Positions 33,484-42,301 of a stretch of DNA of 64,000 bases are shown in pieces. This DNA comes from JADJYF01 sp965278995 (GTDB taxonomy: Bacteria > Pseudomonadota > Gammaproteobacteria > Ga0077536): contig OZ257136.1 of the NCBI GenBank assembly GCA_965278995.1, forward strand, positions 5,456,001 to 5,520,000. The letters run 5' to 3'. The notes under the pieces were generated by a model. The model did not search any database. It saw only the letters and a list, made by a program, of their open reading frames with translations, and had not been told where the DNA came from. Within the stretch, counting starts at the first letter, position 1; every line of letters begins with the position of its first letter. A program made the translations under genes and the position numbers.

Positions 33484-36400
33484 GTGCGGCCCCGAGTGAA
33501 TCCAGTGCACCAAGAACGACCGACAATTGTCCGCCCGCTAGCCGTCGTCGTCGGCATTACGATGCACATCGGCGTCCTTGCGGGACTGGGCGAGTTCTGC
33601 CTGGCAAGCCCAGCAAAAGTCGAACAAGGTGCGGCAAGACTTTTTCCCTCAGAAAACTGGTTCGCGGAAGTTCAGCGAGAAATTGCGAGTAGCGAATACC
33701 AGGTCTCGGCGCATGCCTCGCCAAGCTGTGCACCAGCCGGCTCTGAAGAGACACCAATATTACAAGCGCCAAACCGCGCGCATGACCTCCGAATCTGCTT
33801 TACCGCCGCGGGAGTCTACGTCGTGCAACGTACTGCCCTGGCGAAGCCCTCCTTGGTTCGTAAAGTCTCATCGCCGCCGGCAGAGACAACAGTAGATAAG
33901 GCAATCGCTATGCCTGGCGGTTCGCCGTGGGAATGGGGTTTATCACTTATCGGATACGGAAGTGCGTCGGCATTGCAGCCGGCGGCTGCCGTGGTGCCGA
34001 CAGCAAATGGCAATCACGTTGAATACGCTCGAGGCGTGCTGACTGAATGGTACATCAACGATCAACACGGTTTGGAGCAGGGCTTCACCCTCACGGCGCC
34101 GCTGTCAGAAGGCACTGAGGTCACGCTGCGCGTTGGCATTCGTGGAACGTTGATGCCTGTGCGCGACCGCGACGGCATTGGATTCATGTCCGCCGACGGT
34201 GTGCACGTGATCGATTACGGACGGCTTGAGGCACGGGATGCGGTGGGTAAGCGTCTGCCAGCGCAGACGATCCTTGCAGCAGGTGCCATTGATCTCGTGG
34301 TCGACACCCGCGATGCAACTTACCCCATCACTATCGACCCGCTCGCGAGCGCATCCGCTTGGAGTGTAGACGGGACTCAAGCAAATGCGAGTTTCAGTTA
34401 TGCCCTTGGAACAGCCGGCGACGTCAATGGCGATGGCTATTCCGATGTCATCGTCAGTTCGCCGTATTACGACAATGGTCAAATCGATGAAGGACGAGTG
34501 TTTGTTTATTACGGCAGCAGCAATATGTCTCTATCCGCTGCCTGGACCGTCGAATCCAACAAGGCCGGGGCTTTGTTCGGTTTATCCATCGCAACCGCAG
34601 GGGACATTAATGGCGATGGTTACAGCGATGTCGTCATCGGCGCGCCATTTTATGAGAATGGTCAGGTTTATGAAGGGCAGGTTGCCGTTTATTTTGGCAG
34701 TAGTACGGGTTTGCCGGCGACACCGAATTGGGTCACCGAATCGAATCAGGCAAACGCAGAATTTGGAAACGCAGTGTCGAGCGCTGGTGACATCAACGGC
34801 GACGGATTCAGCGACATCATCATCGGTTCGCCGTACTACGACAACGGCCAAACAAATGAAGGCCGCGCCTTTATCTATCACGGCAGTAGCGCTGGTCTGC
34901 CTGCGACAGCCAATTCGACCGTGGAATCGAATTTTGTTGGTGCCGGTTTTGGGCAGTCCGTGGCGGGAGCCGGCGATGTCAACGGCGATGGCTTCGGCGA
35001 TGTGGTGGTAGGCGCTCATCTTTACGCCAACGGGGAAGCCAACGAGGGTCGCGTGTTCGTCTTCCACGGTGGACCATCGGGGTTGTTGACAACAGCGAGC
35101 CGCACGCTGGAATCAAACCAGGTGAACGCGCAGTTCGGTTATGCGGTATCAACCGCTGGCGATATCAATGGCGATGGCTACAGCGACATCGTCATTGGTG
35201 CACCATTCTATGACAATGGCCAGGTCGACGAGGGCCGCGCTTTCGTTTTTCACGGCAGCGGCACAGGCGTCGGAGCCGCTCCGGTTTGGACGACGGAATC
35301 AAATCAGGTGGGAGCAACGTTGAGTACCAGCGTTGGAACCACCGGCGATGTCAATGGCGACGGCTATGCCGACATCACTGTCGGCGCTGAAAACTACAGT
35401 AATGGGGAATCGAGTGAAGGCCGTGCCTACGTGTATACCGGCGGGATTACTGGTCTATCGGCGACGGCGGCCTGGAGCGGAGAATCAAATCAAGCTAATG
35501 CACACTACGGCCATTCCGTCGGCGCTGCTGGTGATTTCAATGGTGACGGGTTCAGCGACCTGTTGGTTGGCGCGTTCTCGTACGATAGTAGCCAAGCAAA
35601 TGCTGGGCGAATTTACGTCTACCGCGGCAGCTCGAGTGGTTTGGCTGCAACCGCAGGGTGGACGGCAACGTCGAGCCAGCCTGGCGACAACTTTGGAATT
35701 TCTGTAGCCGGCGCGGGAGACGTCAACGGCGATGGGTACGCGGACGTTATCATCGGTGCACCGTTCTATGACAACGCCGGTAACGCCGAGGGAGGGCGTG
35801 CATTAGTCTATTTGGGTGCGGCTACCGGTCTGGCGTCCACGCCGTCGCGGGTGATCACCTCGACCGTTGTTACCACCGACTATTTGGGGTATTCGGTTAG
35901 CGGCGCGGGCGATGTCAATGGCGACGGTTATGCAGATGTCATCGTTTGGACACCTCAATACGATTACGGGCTAGGCCAAGCCCTGCTGTTTTACGGTTCG
36001 GTCGGTGGCCTCTCGGCCACACCCGCTTGGTCAATCATTCCACCAAGTCCGGTTGGCCGAACCGTCTTGACAACGAACGCCGTTCACGCGGCCGGCGACG
36101 TCAACGGAGATGGTTTCGACGATTTTATTGTCGAAGGCAGTGTATTTGTTGGTTCGCCAGCCGGGCCGAGTTCGACAGCTTCGTGGGCCAATGCCCACCC
36201 ACTAGATTATCGGAGAACCGGGCTCGTCTATCCTGCTGGCGATGTCAATGGCGACGGCTACGCCGATGTGCTTGCGGGCAGTATTCCCCTCTCTAGCGGC
36301 GGCGGCGGGCGGTTATATCTCGGCAGCACCAGTGGGCTCAGTACTTCCCCGGTAGCGACCAATGAAGCGTGGGAAAAGGGAGTCGGCGACGTCAACGGCG

Positions 36401-39400
36401 ACGGCTTCGACGATGTGATTGGTCCGCGGACGGCGACCCCGGGAATTTTTCTTGGTGGTACGTCCGGGCTCAACGCAACGCCAAATTGGGTTTTTAATTA
36501 CGATGACAATCTCAATTACGTCATCGGTGCTTCCGCTGGCGATGTGAATGGGGACGGTTATCAGGATGTGGTTCTTGCACAAAATCCACTTGTGCTGGCT
36601 TATCTAGGTGGACCTAACGGTCCGGGGCAGAGCCCCGATACGATATTTGCGTCGCCAAGCGGCGACACGGCAATCGCGGCGGCTGGTGACGTCAATGGCG
36701 ACGGCTACGGTGACGTCGTTTGGGGGAACGGTCAAGCCGCTTATTTGCATTACGGCAACGGTGGAGCCGGTCGCAGCGGCGCCATGCGTCAGCGCAACGG
36801 CGCCGGGACGAGTCCTGTCGCGCCGCTCGGGTATACAGGCCACGCCAGCCAGTTCCAATTGGCTGGACTCGGTATGACCGAATTTGGCCGGGGGAAAGTC
36901 AAACTTGAGTGGGAAGTCAAACCGCTCGACATGGGCTTGGACGGTACCGGGCTGCAGCGTAGCGCTGTCTGGACGGACAGCGGCACGGCCGGTATACAAC
37001 TGACCGCTTTCATCGCAGGTCTTCAGAATCAGACAGCCTATCATTGGCGTGCGCGCTGGCGCTATCACCCGGCCAGCCTGCCGCTGGGCCTGCACAGTCG
37101 TTGGTTCACGCTCGCAACGAACAGTTTGCAGGAAGCCGATCTGCGCACCGGCGTACCGCTCGACCAGGATAGCGACGGGTTGCTGGATGCAATCGAGAAT
37201 GCCTTCGGCACTGGTCGGCTCGATGCAGATAGCGACGATGACGGGATCAAAGACGGCATCGAGGATGCCAATCACAACGGCATCGTTGATTCAGGGGAAA
37301 CCGATCCGCGCTCGACGGATAGCGACCGCGATGGACTGCAGGACGGTACCGAGAACGGTCTCACCAGCGGAGTCGCCGATCCAGACGGTGCTGGTCCACT
37401 CAAGGGCAGTGATCTGGCGATATTCGTGCCGGATGCCCAGCCATCGACCACGACCTTACCCGCCGATCCGGACACCGATAACGACGGTGCGCTCGATGGT
37501 GAGGAAGATTTCAATCATAACGGCCGCGTGGATGCCGGCGAATTCAATCCGAATAATGGTGCCTCGATACCGCCTCAACCGACCGGCTATCGTTTCCAGC
37601 GCACGACACCACTTCTACCTCAGCCTTGGCAAGGCATCCATAGGGACATCCACATTGACGAGGATGGGTATCTTTACACGTGGGGTGGGACATTCGCGAA
37701 CAACGAGCGGGCGATAACCAAGCTGTCCAGCCGAGGCGGCCAGGTGGTGGGCAGTTTTGCGAAAGGACTCGTCACCACTGAGACACTCGCATTTGCAGTC
37801 AGCCGAACGCTGGGTGTCTACGCCGTGTTACCACCAGGCGGCATTGTGCGCTACGACATCAACGGTCAGCTGTTGAACGACCAGTGGCGTGTCAGTGTCG
37901 CGGGCGACAGTTCCAATGCCATCAAAGACATTGCGATTGGTTCTGATGGCCTCGTTTACACCCTGCGAACCAATGGCCTGATCGAGCGTTACACAGCAGA
38001 TGGCAAACTGCTTGGCACGGTGATCGACTTCTCGCAACTCGCCGGTGGCCGCAGTCCGTTTGCCGCCGGTTTCTATCGCGACGGTTTCGTCTATTCGGTG
38101 ACTGATCTGGAGAGCCAATGTTTCGGTTCTGGCCCCCCTTACCCGCACAACGTCGAGAAACGCACGTTGGACAATGTACTGGTAGCGACTTTCGCGGTGC
38201 AGTTCGACATTGTCGAAGATGATCTCACGTGCAATCTTGCATACGCAGTCGTCGTCGATGACGCAGGCCAGATGTATGTGACCGCATCGGAAGCGTTTGG
38301 AGTCAGTTGGATGAAGCTCGCGCCGGACGGCAGACGCCTCGATCGGTGGTCGCAAGTCGGGAGCGCTCCAGGGCAATTCGCTGGCGCCAAAGGAATTAGC
38401 AGAGATGGCGACGGTAACATTTACGTCGTGGAAGAGATTGGCGACCGGATCCAGAAATTCGATGCCAAACTGCGCTATCTGGGCTCGGGCGGCGATCGCT
38501 CGTTGTTCCACCGTGCCTGGGATGTGGCTGCTTACGGCAGTGGGGTAAACGGCCGTGTTTATACCAGCGACAACGATACGAATCGAATCCATGTGTTCGA
38601 TACCAACCTGCAGCATCTGGCAACCTGGACTGCTACTGCAAAGCGTTACCTGGCGACCGATGCGGCCGGGAACCTTTATACCTACGACCTCGATATTTTG
38701 CGCAAATATAACCCGTCGGGGGCGCAACTATGGAGCGTGGCCGTGTCAGGAGGCGAATCCGGGATTGCTGTGTACGGCTCCACTGTATACGTCCCGAATG
38801 ACTATGAACTGCGAAAGTACGCAACATCCAACGGAGCACCACAGGGGGTGATAGATCTCGAAGCAAGTGGTGTGTTTGCCTTACATACCATACGTGACGT
38901 CACAACGGATCTTGGTGGCAATCTTTATGTCCCTGGCGGCTGGAACTACAACGGAAGCGAATACGCGGTTGCAAAATTTTCCAGCACGGGTGCGCTACTG
39001 GGAGTGATGGGCCAGCTTGGAGCAGGGCCACAGAAGTACGCAGATCCCTGGGACGTGTCGGTCGGCACAAACGGAGACGTCTATATCACCGATTACTCAG
39101 GCGAGAAGCTGTCTGTGCTGCGTCCGTACACGACCTTGTCGAACGCGAAGGCGGTGATGATCTCAGGCGGGGGTGCATACGCAGGGAACTTTCTATGGGA
39201 TGCGACGCGCAGCATTACAGGCGTAGCGTACCGCGCGTTGCGCTATCAGGGTTTCGGGCCGGATTCGATTTGGGTGGTCTCTGACGATGCGCCGCAGGAC
39301 TTCGACGCGGATGGCGCGAACGATCTGGATAGTGCGGCAACGGGCAACAGCGGATTCAAAGCGACTGGCAAGGCCTCAATATTGAATTGGATGTCGGCTG

Positions 39401-42246
39401 GCGGTGGAACCGGCGATATCGTGATTTACCTTACTGACCACGGCGGTAGTGACACCTTCAAACTGGGGCCGAGCGAAGTGCTGACACGCGCGGAACTCGA
39501 GGCTTGGCTGGTACAGGTAGAGGCGGCGACGACTGGTCGGGTGACGGTCATTTATGACGCCTGCCGGTCGGGGAGTTTTGCGCCGCTAGCGGGGCCTAAC
39601 CGTGTGGTGGTGACGAGCAGCGGGGCGGACGAGGTCGCGTACTTTGCTGGGCAGGGCTCCTTGTCGTTCTCTCAGTTGTTCTGGTCGAAGGTGCAGGTGG
39701 GCGGGAGTGTCGGAGAAGCCTTCACGGAAGCAACGGAGGGACTGACAAACCTGCCGACCCCGCAGACTCCCTTGTTGTTCGCGGATGGGGACGGGCAGGC
39801 CAACGAGTCGACGGACTTCAATGCAGTGACAAACACGTACTTGGGTACGCAGGTGGATTACGCGTTTGACGTGCCGGTCATTGCGCAGGTAACGGGCCCA
39901 GGGTCGATAAATGGGACGTCGACGGCAAGTATTACGGCACACCAGGTTACTGGAATTACCGGAATCGCACGCGTGTTTTCGACGGTACAGCCACCGGCGT
40001 TCGACAGCGCGGCGACGGACGAAGAAAACGCGGTGACCGACCTGCCAAGCTTTGAGTTGTTGGAGACCGCGCCCGGGACCTACTCGGGTCAGTTCACCGG
40101 ATTCAACAGTCCTGGAACTTATCTGCTGGCAGTCTATGCGGTCGACATGCAGGGTCGGACGTCGGCGCCGCGCGCGTTGAGTGTGACGGTGGGCGATCCG
40201 TTACGCCGTCGGGCGGTGTTGGTGGCAGGAGGAAATTCGGGTGAGCCAGGCTGGAGTGCTGTGGAGTCGAGGTTGCAGCAGGCGTATAGAGCGTTACGAG
40301 GTCAAGGGTATACGGACGAAACGATACAGTGTTTGAGTGCGAGCCTGGTGTGCGGCGGAAGCAATACGGTCGCCAGCACATACGTTAACCTGGACGCCGC
40401 GTTGACGCAGTGGGCGGTGGCCCATACGCAGGACGTCGTGGTGTATTTGGTGGGTAAAACAGACGGCTATCGATTCCATTTGAACGGCGGTACGGAGATC
40501 GACGGGGCGACATTGAACGGGTGGTTGCACAGTTTGCAGAGCAGCATCTCCGGCAAGCTGATGCTGTTGCTCGATAGCGATGAAGCGGGCGTGTTTTTAG
40601 GGCGGCTGTCGGCGGTGAGTGGGAACGAAGCTGACTTCTACCGTCTGGGATCGACGGTGAGCGGACCGGTGTTAACAGGTTTACAGGGTGAGGCATCGTA
40701 CTCGCAGCATTTCTGGAACGGGGTGGGGAACGGGGCACGTCTGGCCGCAGCACACCTGGTGGCGCGGCAGGCGATATTGGGGGCATCGGGTCGGCGGCAG
40801 CATCCTTGGCTGGATACGAACGGGGACAACGTGAGTGACAAATTCGATTTAGGGCCGGTACTGACCTACCGTCTGGGTCAGGGGATGTTGCTAGCGGGTG
40901 ATACGCCGAGCCTGACCGGGATTGTCGTGGACCAAAGTCAGGCGCAGCTAACGCCGCTGGTGGTGCCGCTGACGGTGGGGAAGATTGTGGCGACTAGTGC
41001 GCTGGAAGAGGTATGGGCTGAAGTAACCGGCCCGGACTTGGATGGGCTGGGTGGTAACAGCCCGGCGGCGACGAAAGTACCATTGGCAGTGAACGGGAAT
41101 GGAAGCTACAACGGGACTTTTACGAACCAGGCGCCACTTGCGGGAATGTACGTTGTGAGCTTCTACGCCAAGGATGTCGACGGCGTCGTGGGCTCCGGGG
41201 AGTCTCTCAACGTCGTGCGCGCGGATGGCTATGAATTGGACAATGCTCGGAATGCAAATCTGCCGCCATTGCAGGCCCTCGTGCCGGATGCGCCGACGGG
41301 TCCGCAAGTGCGGACCTTGCACGTCCAGACGGACGAAGACTGGGGGTGGTTCAACGCGGAAAGTGGCAAAGCGTATTCGGTGACTGCGAAGCCACAAGGC
41401 GATAGGAGTGACTTGCAACTTTGGTTATATCGGCCGGGATGTGCGAGCGATGCCTGCGCGACGATAGAGGACGCGGTAATTGCAGGAGACTCGCCGTTGG
41501 GCGAGGAACGCTTGGTGTTCACGGCAACGGGTCCTGGAACACATTGGGTGCGCGTAAAGCTCGACCAGAGTGCGACGGAGAAGCAGCCGGTAGGATATAC
41601 GCTGGCACTTTCGCAGGATGGAGGGCCGACGTTCAATAACGCCATTGAAGGTCAAGTACGGGACCTGGCGGACGGCAGTCCGATCATTCAAGCTGAAGTC
41701 AAGATCACCGGTACGCAGAACCAAGTAACGGTGAAGCCGCGAACGCAATCATTGCTCGGTCAATACGCCTGGGCGCCGGTGCCGACGCAGGTGAAGGTGA
41801 CGGTGGATCGGCAGTACTACCAGCCGTACACGGCGAATAACGTGGCGGTGCCGCCGACGGGGACCTTCGTCCATAACATCGGGTTGGTACCATTGGACAC
41901 CGATAGTGATGGCCTGAAGGATCGCTTGGAAGTCGAGGTGTTGGGGACGGATCCTGTATTGGCCGATAGCGATGGCGACAATCTAAGCGACTTCAGTGAA
42001 GTGGCGCGAGACGGAAATTCCTTAGCTTATGCTGCCGGTGTCGATACCGATCCGAACAATCCCGATACGGACGGCGATGGCATGAATGACGGGGCCGATC
42101 CTGATCCATTGCATGCCGGTGCAAGCACTAAGATTGCAACGATGCCGTCGTCGATGCTGGTGCTGCTCGCGGCAATGTTAACCCTAACATCGATTGCACA
42201 ACGACGCCGTCTGCTCATGAGCTGGCGAGGACCTTACCAAGAATAG
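33484..42246 (+). CDS. giant exported protein: FG-GAP repeats and tandem caspase-like domains
   Basis: A 2920-residue protein. An N-terminal hydrophobic export segment (about 18-40) is followed by 14 FG-GAP repeats (about 305-1090; GDVNGDGYxD calcium motifs), thrombospondin-3-like DxDxDG repeats (1226-1360) and an NHL-like propeller (1366-1883). Then come a clan CD caspase-like domain (1889-2106) with His1986 in YLTDHGG and Cys2027 in YDACRSG, and a second copy (2243-2449) with Lys and Asp at those places. A pre-peptidase C-terminal-like domain (2583-2719), a carboxypeptidase-regulatory-like domain, more DxDxDG repeats (2803-2880), and a C-terminal helix with RRR (2886-2915) follow. It is probably a calcium-dependent surface protein anchored by its tail. 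The start is GTG; a GTG at 33496 is an alternative. Confidence 0.9.
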   Translation: MRPRVNPVHQERPTIVRPLAVVVGITMHIGVLAGLGEFCLASPAKVEQGAARLFPSENWFAEVQREIASSEYQVSAHASPSCAPAGSEETPILQAPNRAHDLRICFTAAGVYVVQRTALAKPSLVRKVSSPPAETTVDKAIAMPGGSPWEWGLSLIGYGSASALQPAAAVVPTANGNHVEYARGVLTEWYINDQHGLEQGFTLTAPLSEGTEVTLRVGIRGTLMPVRDRDGIGFMSADGVHVIDYGRLEARDAVGKRLPAQTILAAGAIDLVVDTRDATYPITIDPLASASAWSVDGTQANASFSYALGTAGDVNGDGYSDVIVSSPYYDNGQIDEGRVFVYYGSSNMSLSAAWTVESNKAGALFGLSIATAGDINGDGYSDVVIGAPFYENGQVYEGQVAVYFGSSTGLPATPNWVTESNQANAEFGNAVSSAGDINGDGFSDIIIGSPYYDNGQTNEGRAFIYHGSSAGLPATANSTVESNFVGAGFGQSVAGAGDVNGDGFGDVVVGAHLYANGEANEGRVFVFHGGPSGLLTTASRTLESNQVNAQFGYAVSTAGDINGDGYSDIVIGAPFYDNGQVDEGRAFVFHGSGTGVGAAPVWTTESNQVGATLSTSVGTTGDVNGDGYADITVGAENYSNGESSEGRAYVYTGGITGLSATAAWSGESNQANAHYGHSVGAAGDFNGDGFSDLLVGAFSYDSSQANAGRIYVYRGSSSGLAATAGWTATSSQPGDNFGISVAGAGDVNGDGYADVIIGAPFYDNAGNAEGGRALVYLGAATGLASTPSRVITSTVVTTDYLGYSVSGAGDVNGDGYADVIVWTPQYDYGLGQALLFYGSVGGLSATPAWSIIPPSPVGRTVLTTNAVHAAGDVNGDGFDDFIVEGSVFVGSPAGPSSTASWANAHPLDYRRTGLVYPAGDVNGDGYADVLAGSIPLSSGGGGRLYLGSTSGLSTSPVATNEAWEKGVGDVNGDGFDDVIGPRTATPGIFLGGTSGLNATPNWVFNYDDNLNYVIGASAGDVNGDGYQDVVLAQNPLVLAYLGGPNGPGQSPDTIFASPSGDTAIAAAGDVNGDGYGDVVWGNGQAAYLHYGNGGAGRSGAMRQRNGAGTSPVAPLGYTGHASQFQLAGLGMTEFGRGKVKLEWEVKPLDMGLDGTGLQRSAVWTDSGTAGIQLTAFIAGLQNQTAYHWRARWRYHPASLPLGLHSRWFTLATNSLQEADLRTGVPLDQDSDGLLDAIENAFGTGRLDADSDDDGIKDGIEDANHNGIVDSGETDPRSTDSDRDGLQDGTENGLTSGVADPDGAGPLKGSDLAIFVPDAQPSTTTLPADPDTDNDGALDGEEDFNHNGRVDAGEFNPNNGASIPPQPTGYRFQRTTPLLPQPWQGIHRDIHIDEDGYLYTWGGTFANNERAITKLSSRGGQVVGSFAKGLVTTETLAFAVSRTLGVYAVLPPGGIVRYDINGQLLNDQWRVSVAGDSSNAIKDIAIGSDGLVYTLRTNGLIERYTADGKLLGTVIDFSQLAGGRSPFAAGFYRDGFVYSVTDLESQCFGSGPPYPHNVEKRTLDNVLVATFAVQFDIVEDDLTCNLAYAVVVDDAGQMYVTASEAFGVSWMKLAPDGRRLDRWSQVGSAPGQFAGAKGISRDGDGNIYVVEEIGDRIQKFDAKLRYLGSGGDRSLFHRAWDVAAYGSGVNGRVYTSDNDTNRIHVFDTNLQHLATWTATAKRYLATDAAGNLYTYDLDILRKYNPSGAQLWSVAVSGGESGIAVYGSTVYVPNDYELRKYATSNGAPQGVIDLEASGVFALHTIRDVTTDLGGNLYVPGGWNYNGSEYAVAKFSSTGALLGVMGQLGAGPQKYADPWDVSVGTNGDVYITDYSGEKLSVLRPYTTLSNAKAVMISGGGAYAGNFLWDATRSITGVAYRALRYQGFGPDSIWVVSDDAPQDFDADGANDLDSAATGNSGFKATGKASILNWMSAGGGTGDIVIYLTDHGGSDTFKLGPSEVLTRAELEAWLVQVEAATTGRVTVIYDACRSGSFAPLAGPNRVVVTSSGADEVAYFAGQGSLSFSQLFWSKVQVGGSVGEAFTEATEGLTNLPTPQTPLLFADGDGQANESTDFNAVTNTYLGTQVDYAFDVPVIAQVTGPGSINGTSTASITAHQVTGITGIARVFSTVQPPAFDSAATDEENAVTDLPSFELLETAPGTYSGQFTGFNSPGTYLLAVYAVDMQGRTSAPRALSVTVGDPLRRRAVLVAGGNSGEPGWSAVESRLQQAYRALRGQGYTDETIQCLSASLVCGGSNTVASTYVNLDAALTQWAVAHTQDVVVYLVGKTDGYRFHLNGGTEIDGATLNGWLHSLQSSISGKLMLLLDSDEAGVFLGRLSAVSGNEADFYRLGSTVSGPVLTGLQGEASYSQHFWNGVGNGARLAAAHLVARQAILGASGRRQHPWLDTNGDNVSDKFDLGPVLTYRLGQGMLLAGDTPSLTGIVVDQSQAQLTPLVVPLTVGKIVATSALEEVWAEVTGPDLDGLGGNSPAATKVPLAVNGNGSYNGTFTNQAPLAGMYVVSFYAKDVDGVVGSGESLNVVRADGYELDNARNANLPPLQALVPDAPTGPQVRTLHVQTDEDWGWFNAESGKAYSVTAKPQGDRSDLQLWLYRPGCASDACATIEDAVIAGDSPLGEERLVFTATGPGTHWVRVKLDQSATEKQPVGYTLALSQDGGPTFNNAIEGQVRDLADGSPIIQAEVKITGTQNQVTVKPRTQSLLGQYAWAPVPTQVKVTVDRQYYQPYTANNVAVPPTGTFVHNIGLVPLDTDSDGLKDRLEVEVLGTDPVLADSDGDNLSDFSEVARDGNSLAYAAGVDTDPNNPDTDGDGMNDGADPDPLHAGASTKIATMPSSMLVLLAAMLTLTSIAQRRRLLMSWRGPYQE

Positions 42247-42301
42247 TTCAACTCGGCGATGGCGCGATAACTTTGGCTATTAGAGGCCCATAAGGCCAAG
42301 C

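Noticed and set aside
34385..35011. 208-residue plus-strand ORF inside the giant gene
   Set aside because: Shadow of the repeats in another frame; its composition is repetitive and it has no start signal.
34416..36740. Regular repeats resembling a CRISPR or tandem DNA repeat
   Set aside because: They are in-frame codons for the GDVNGDG repeat of FG-GAP domains, with unequal spacing and variable sequence.
36604..37275. Minus-strand ORF of 223 residues in the giant gene
   Set aside because: Antisense shadow in high-GC coding sequence; no start site or domain.
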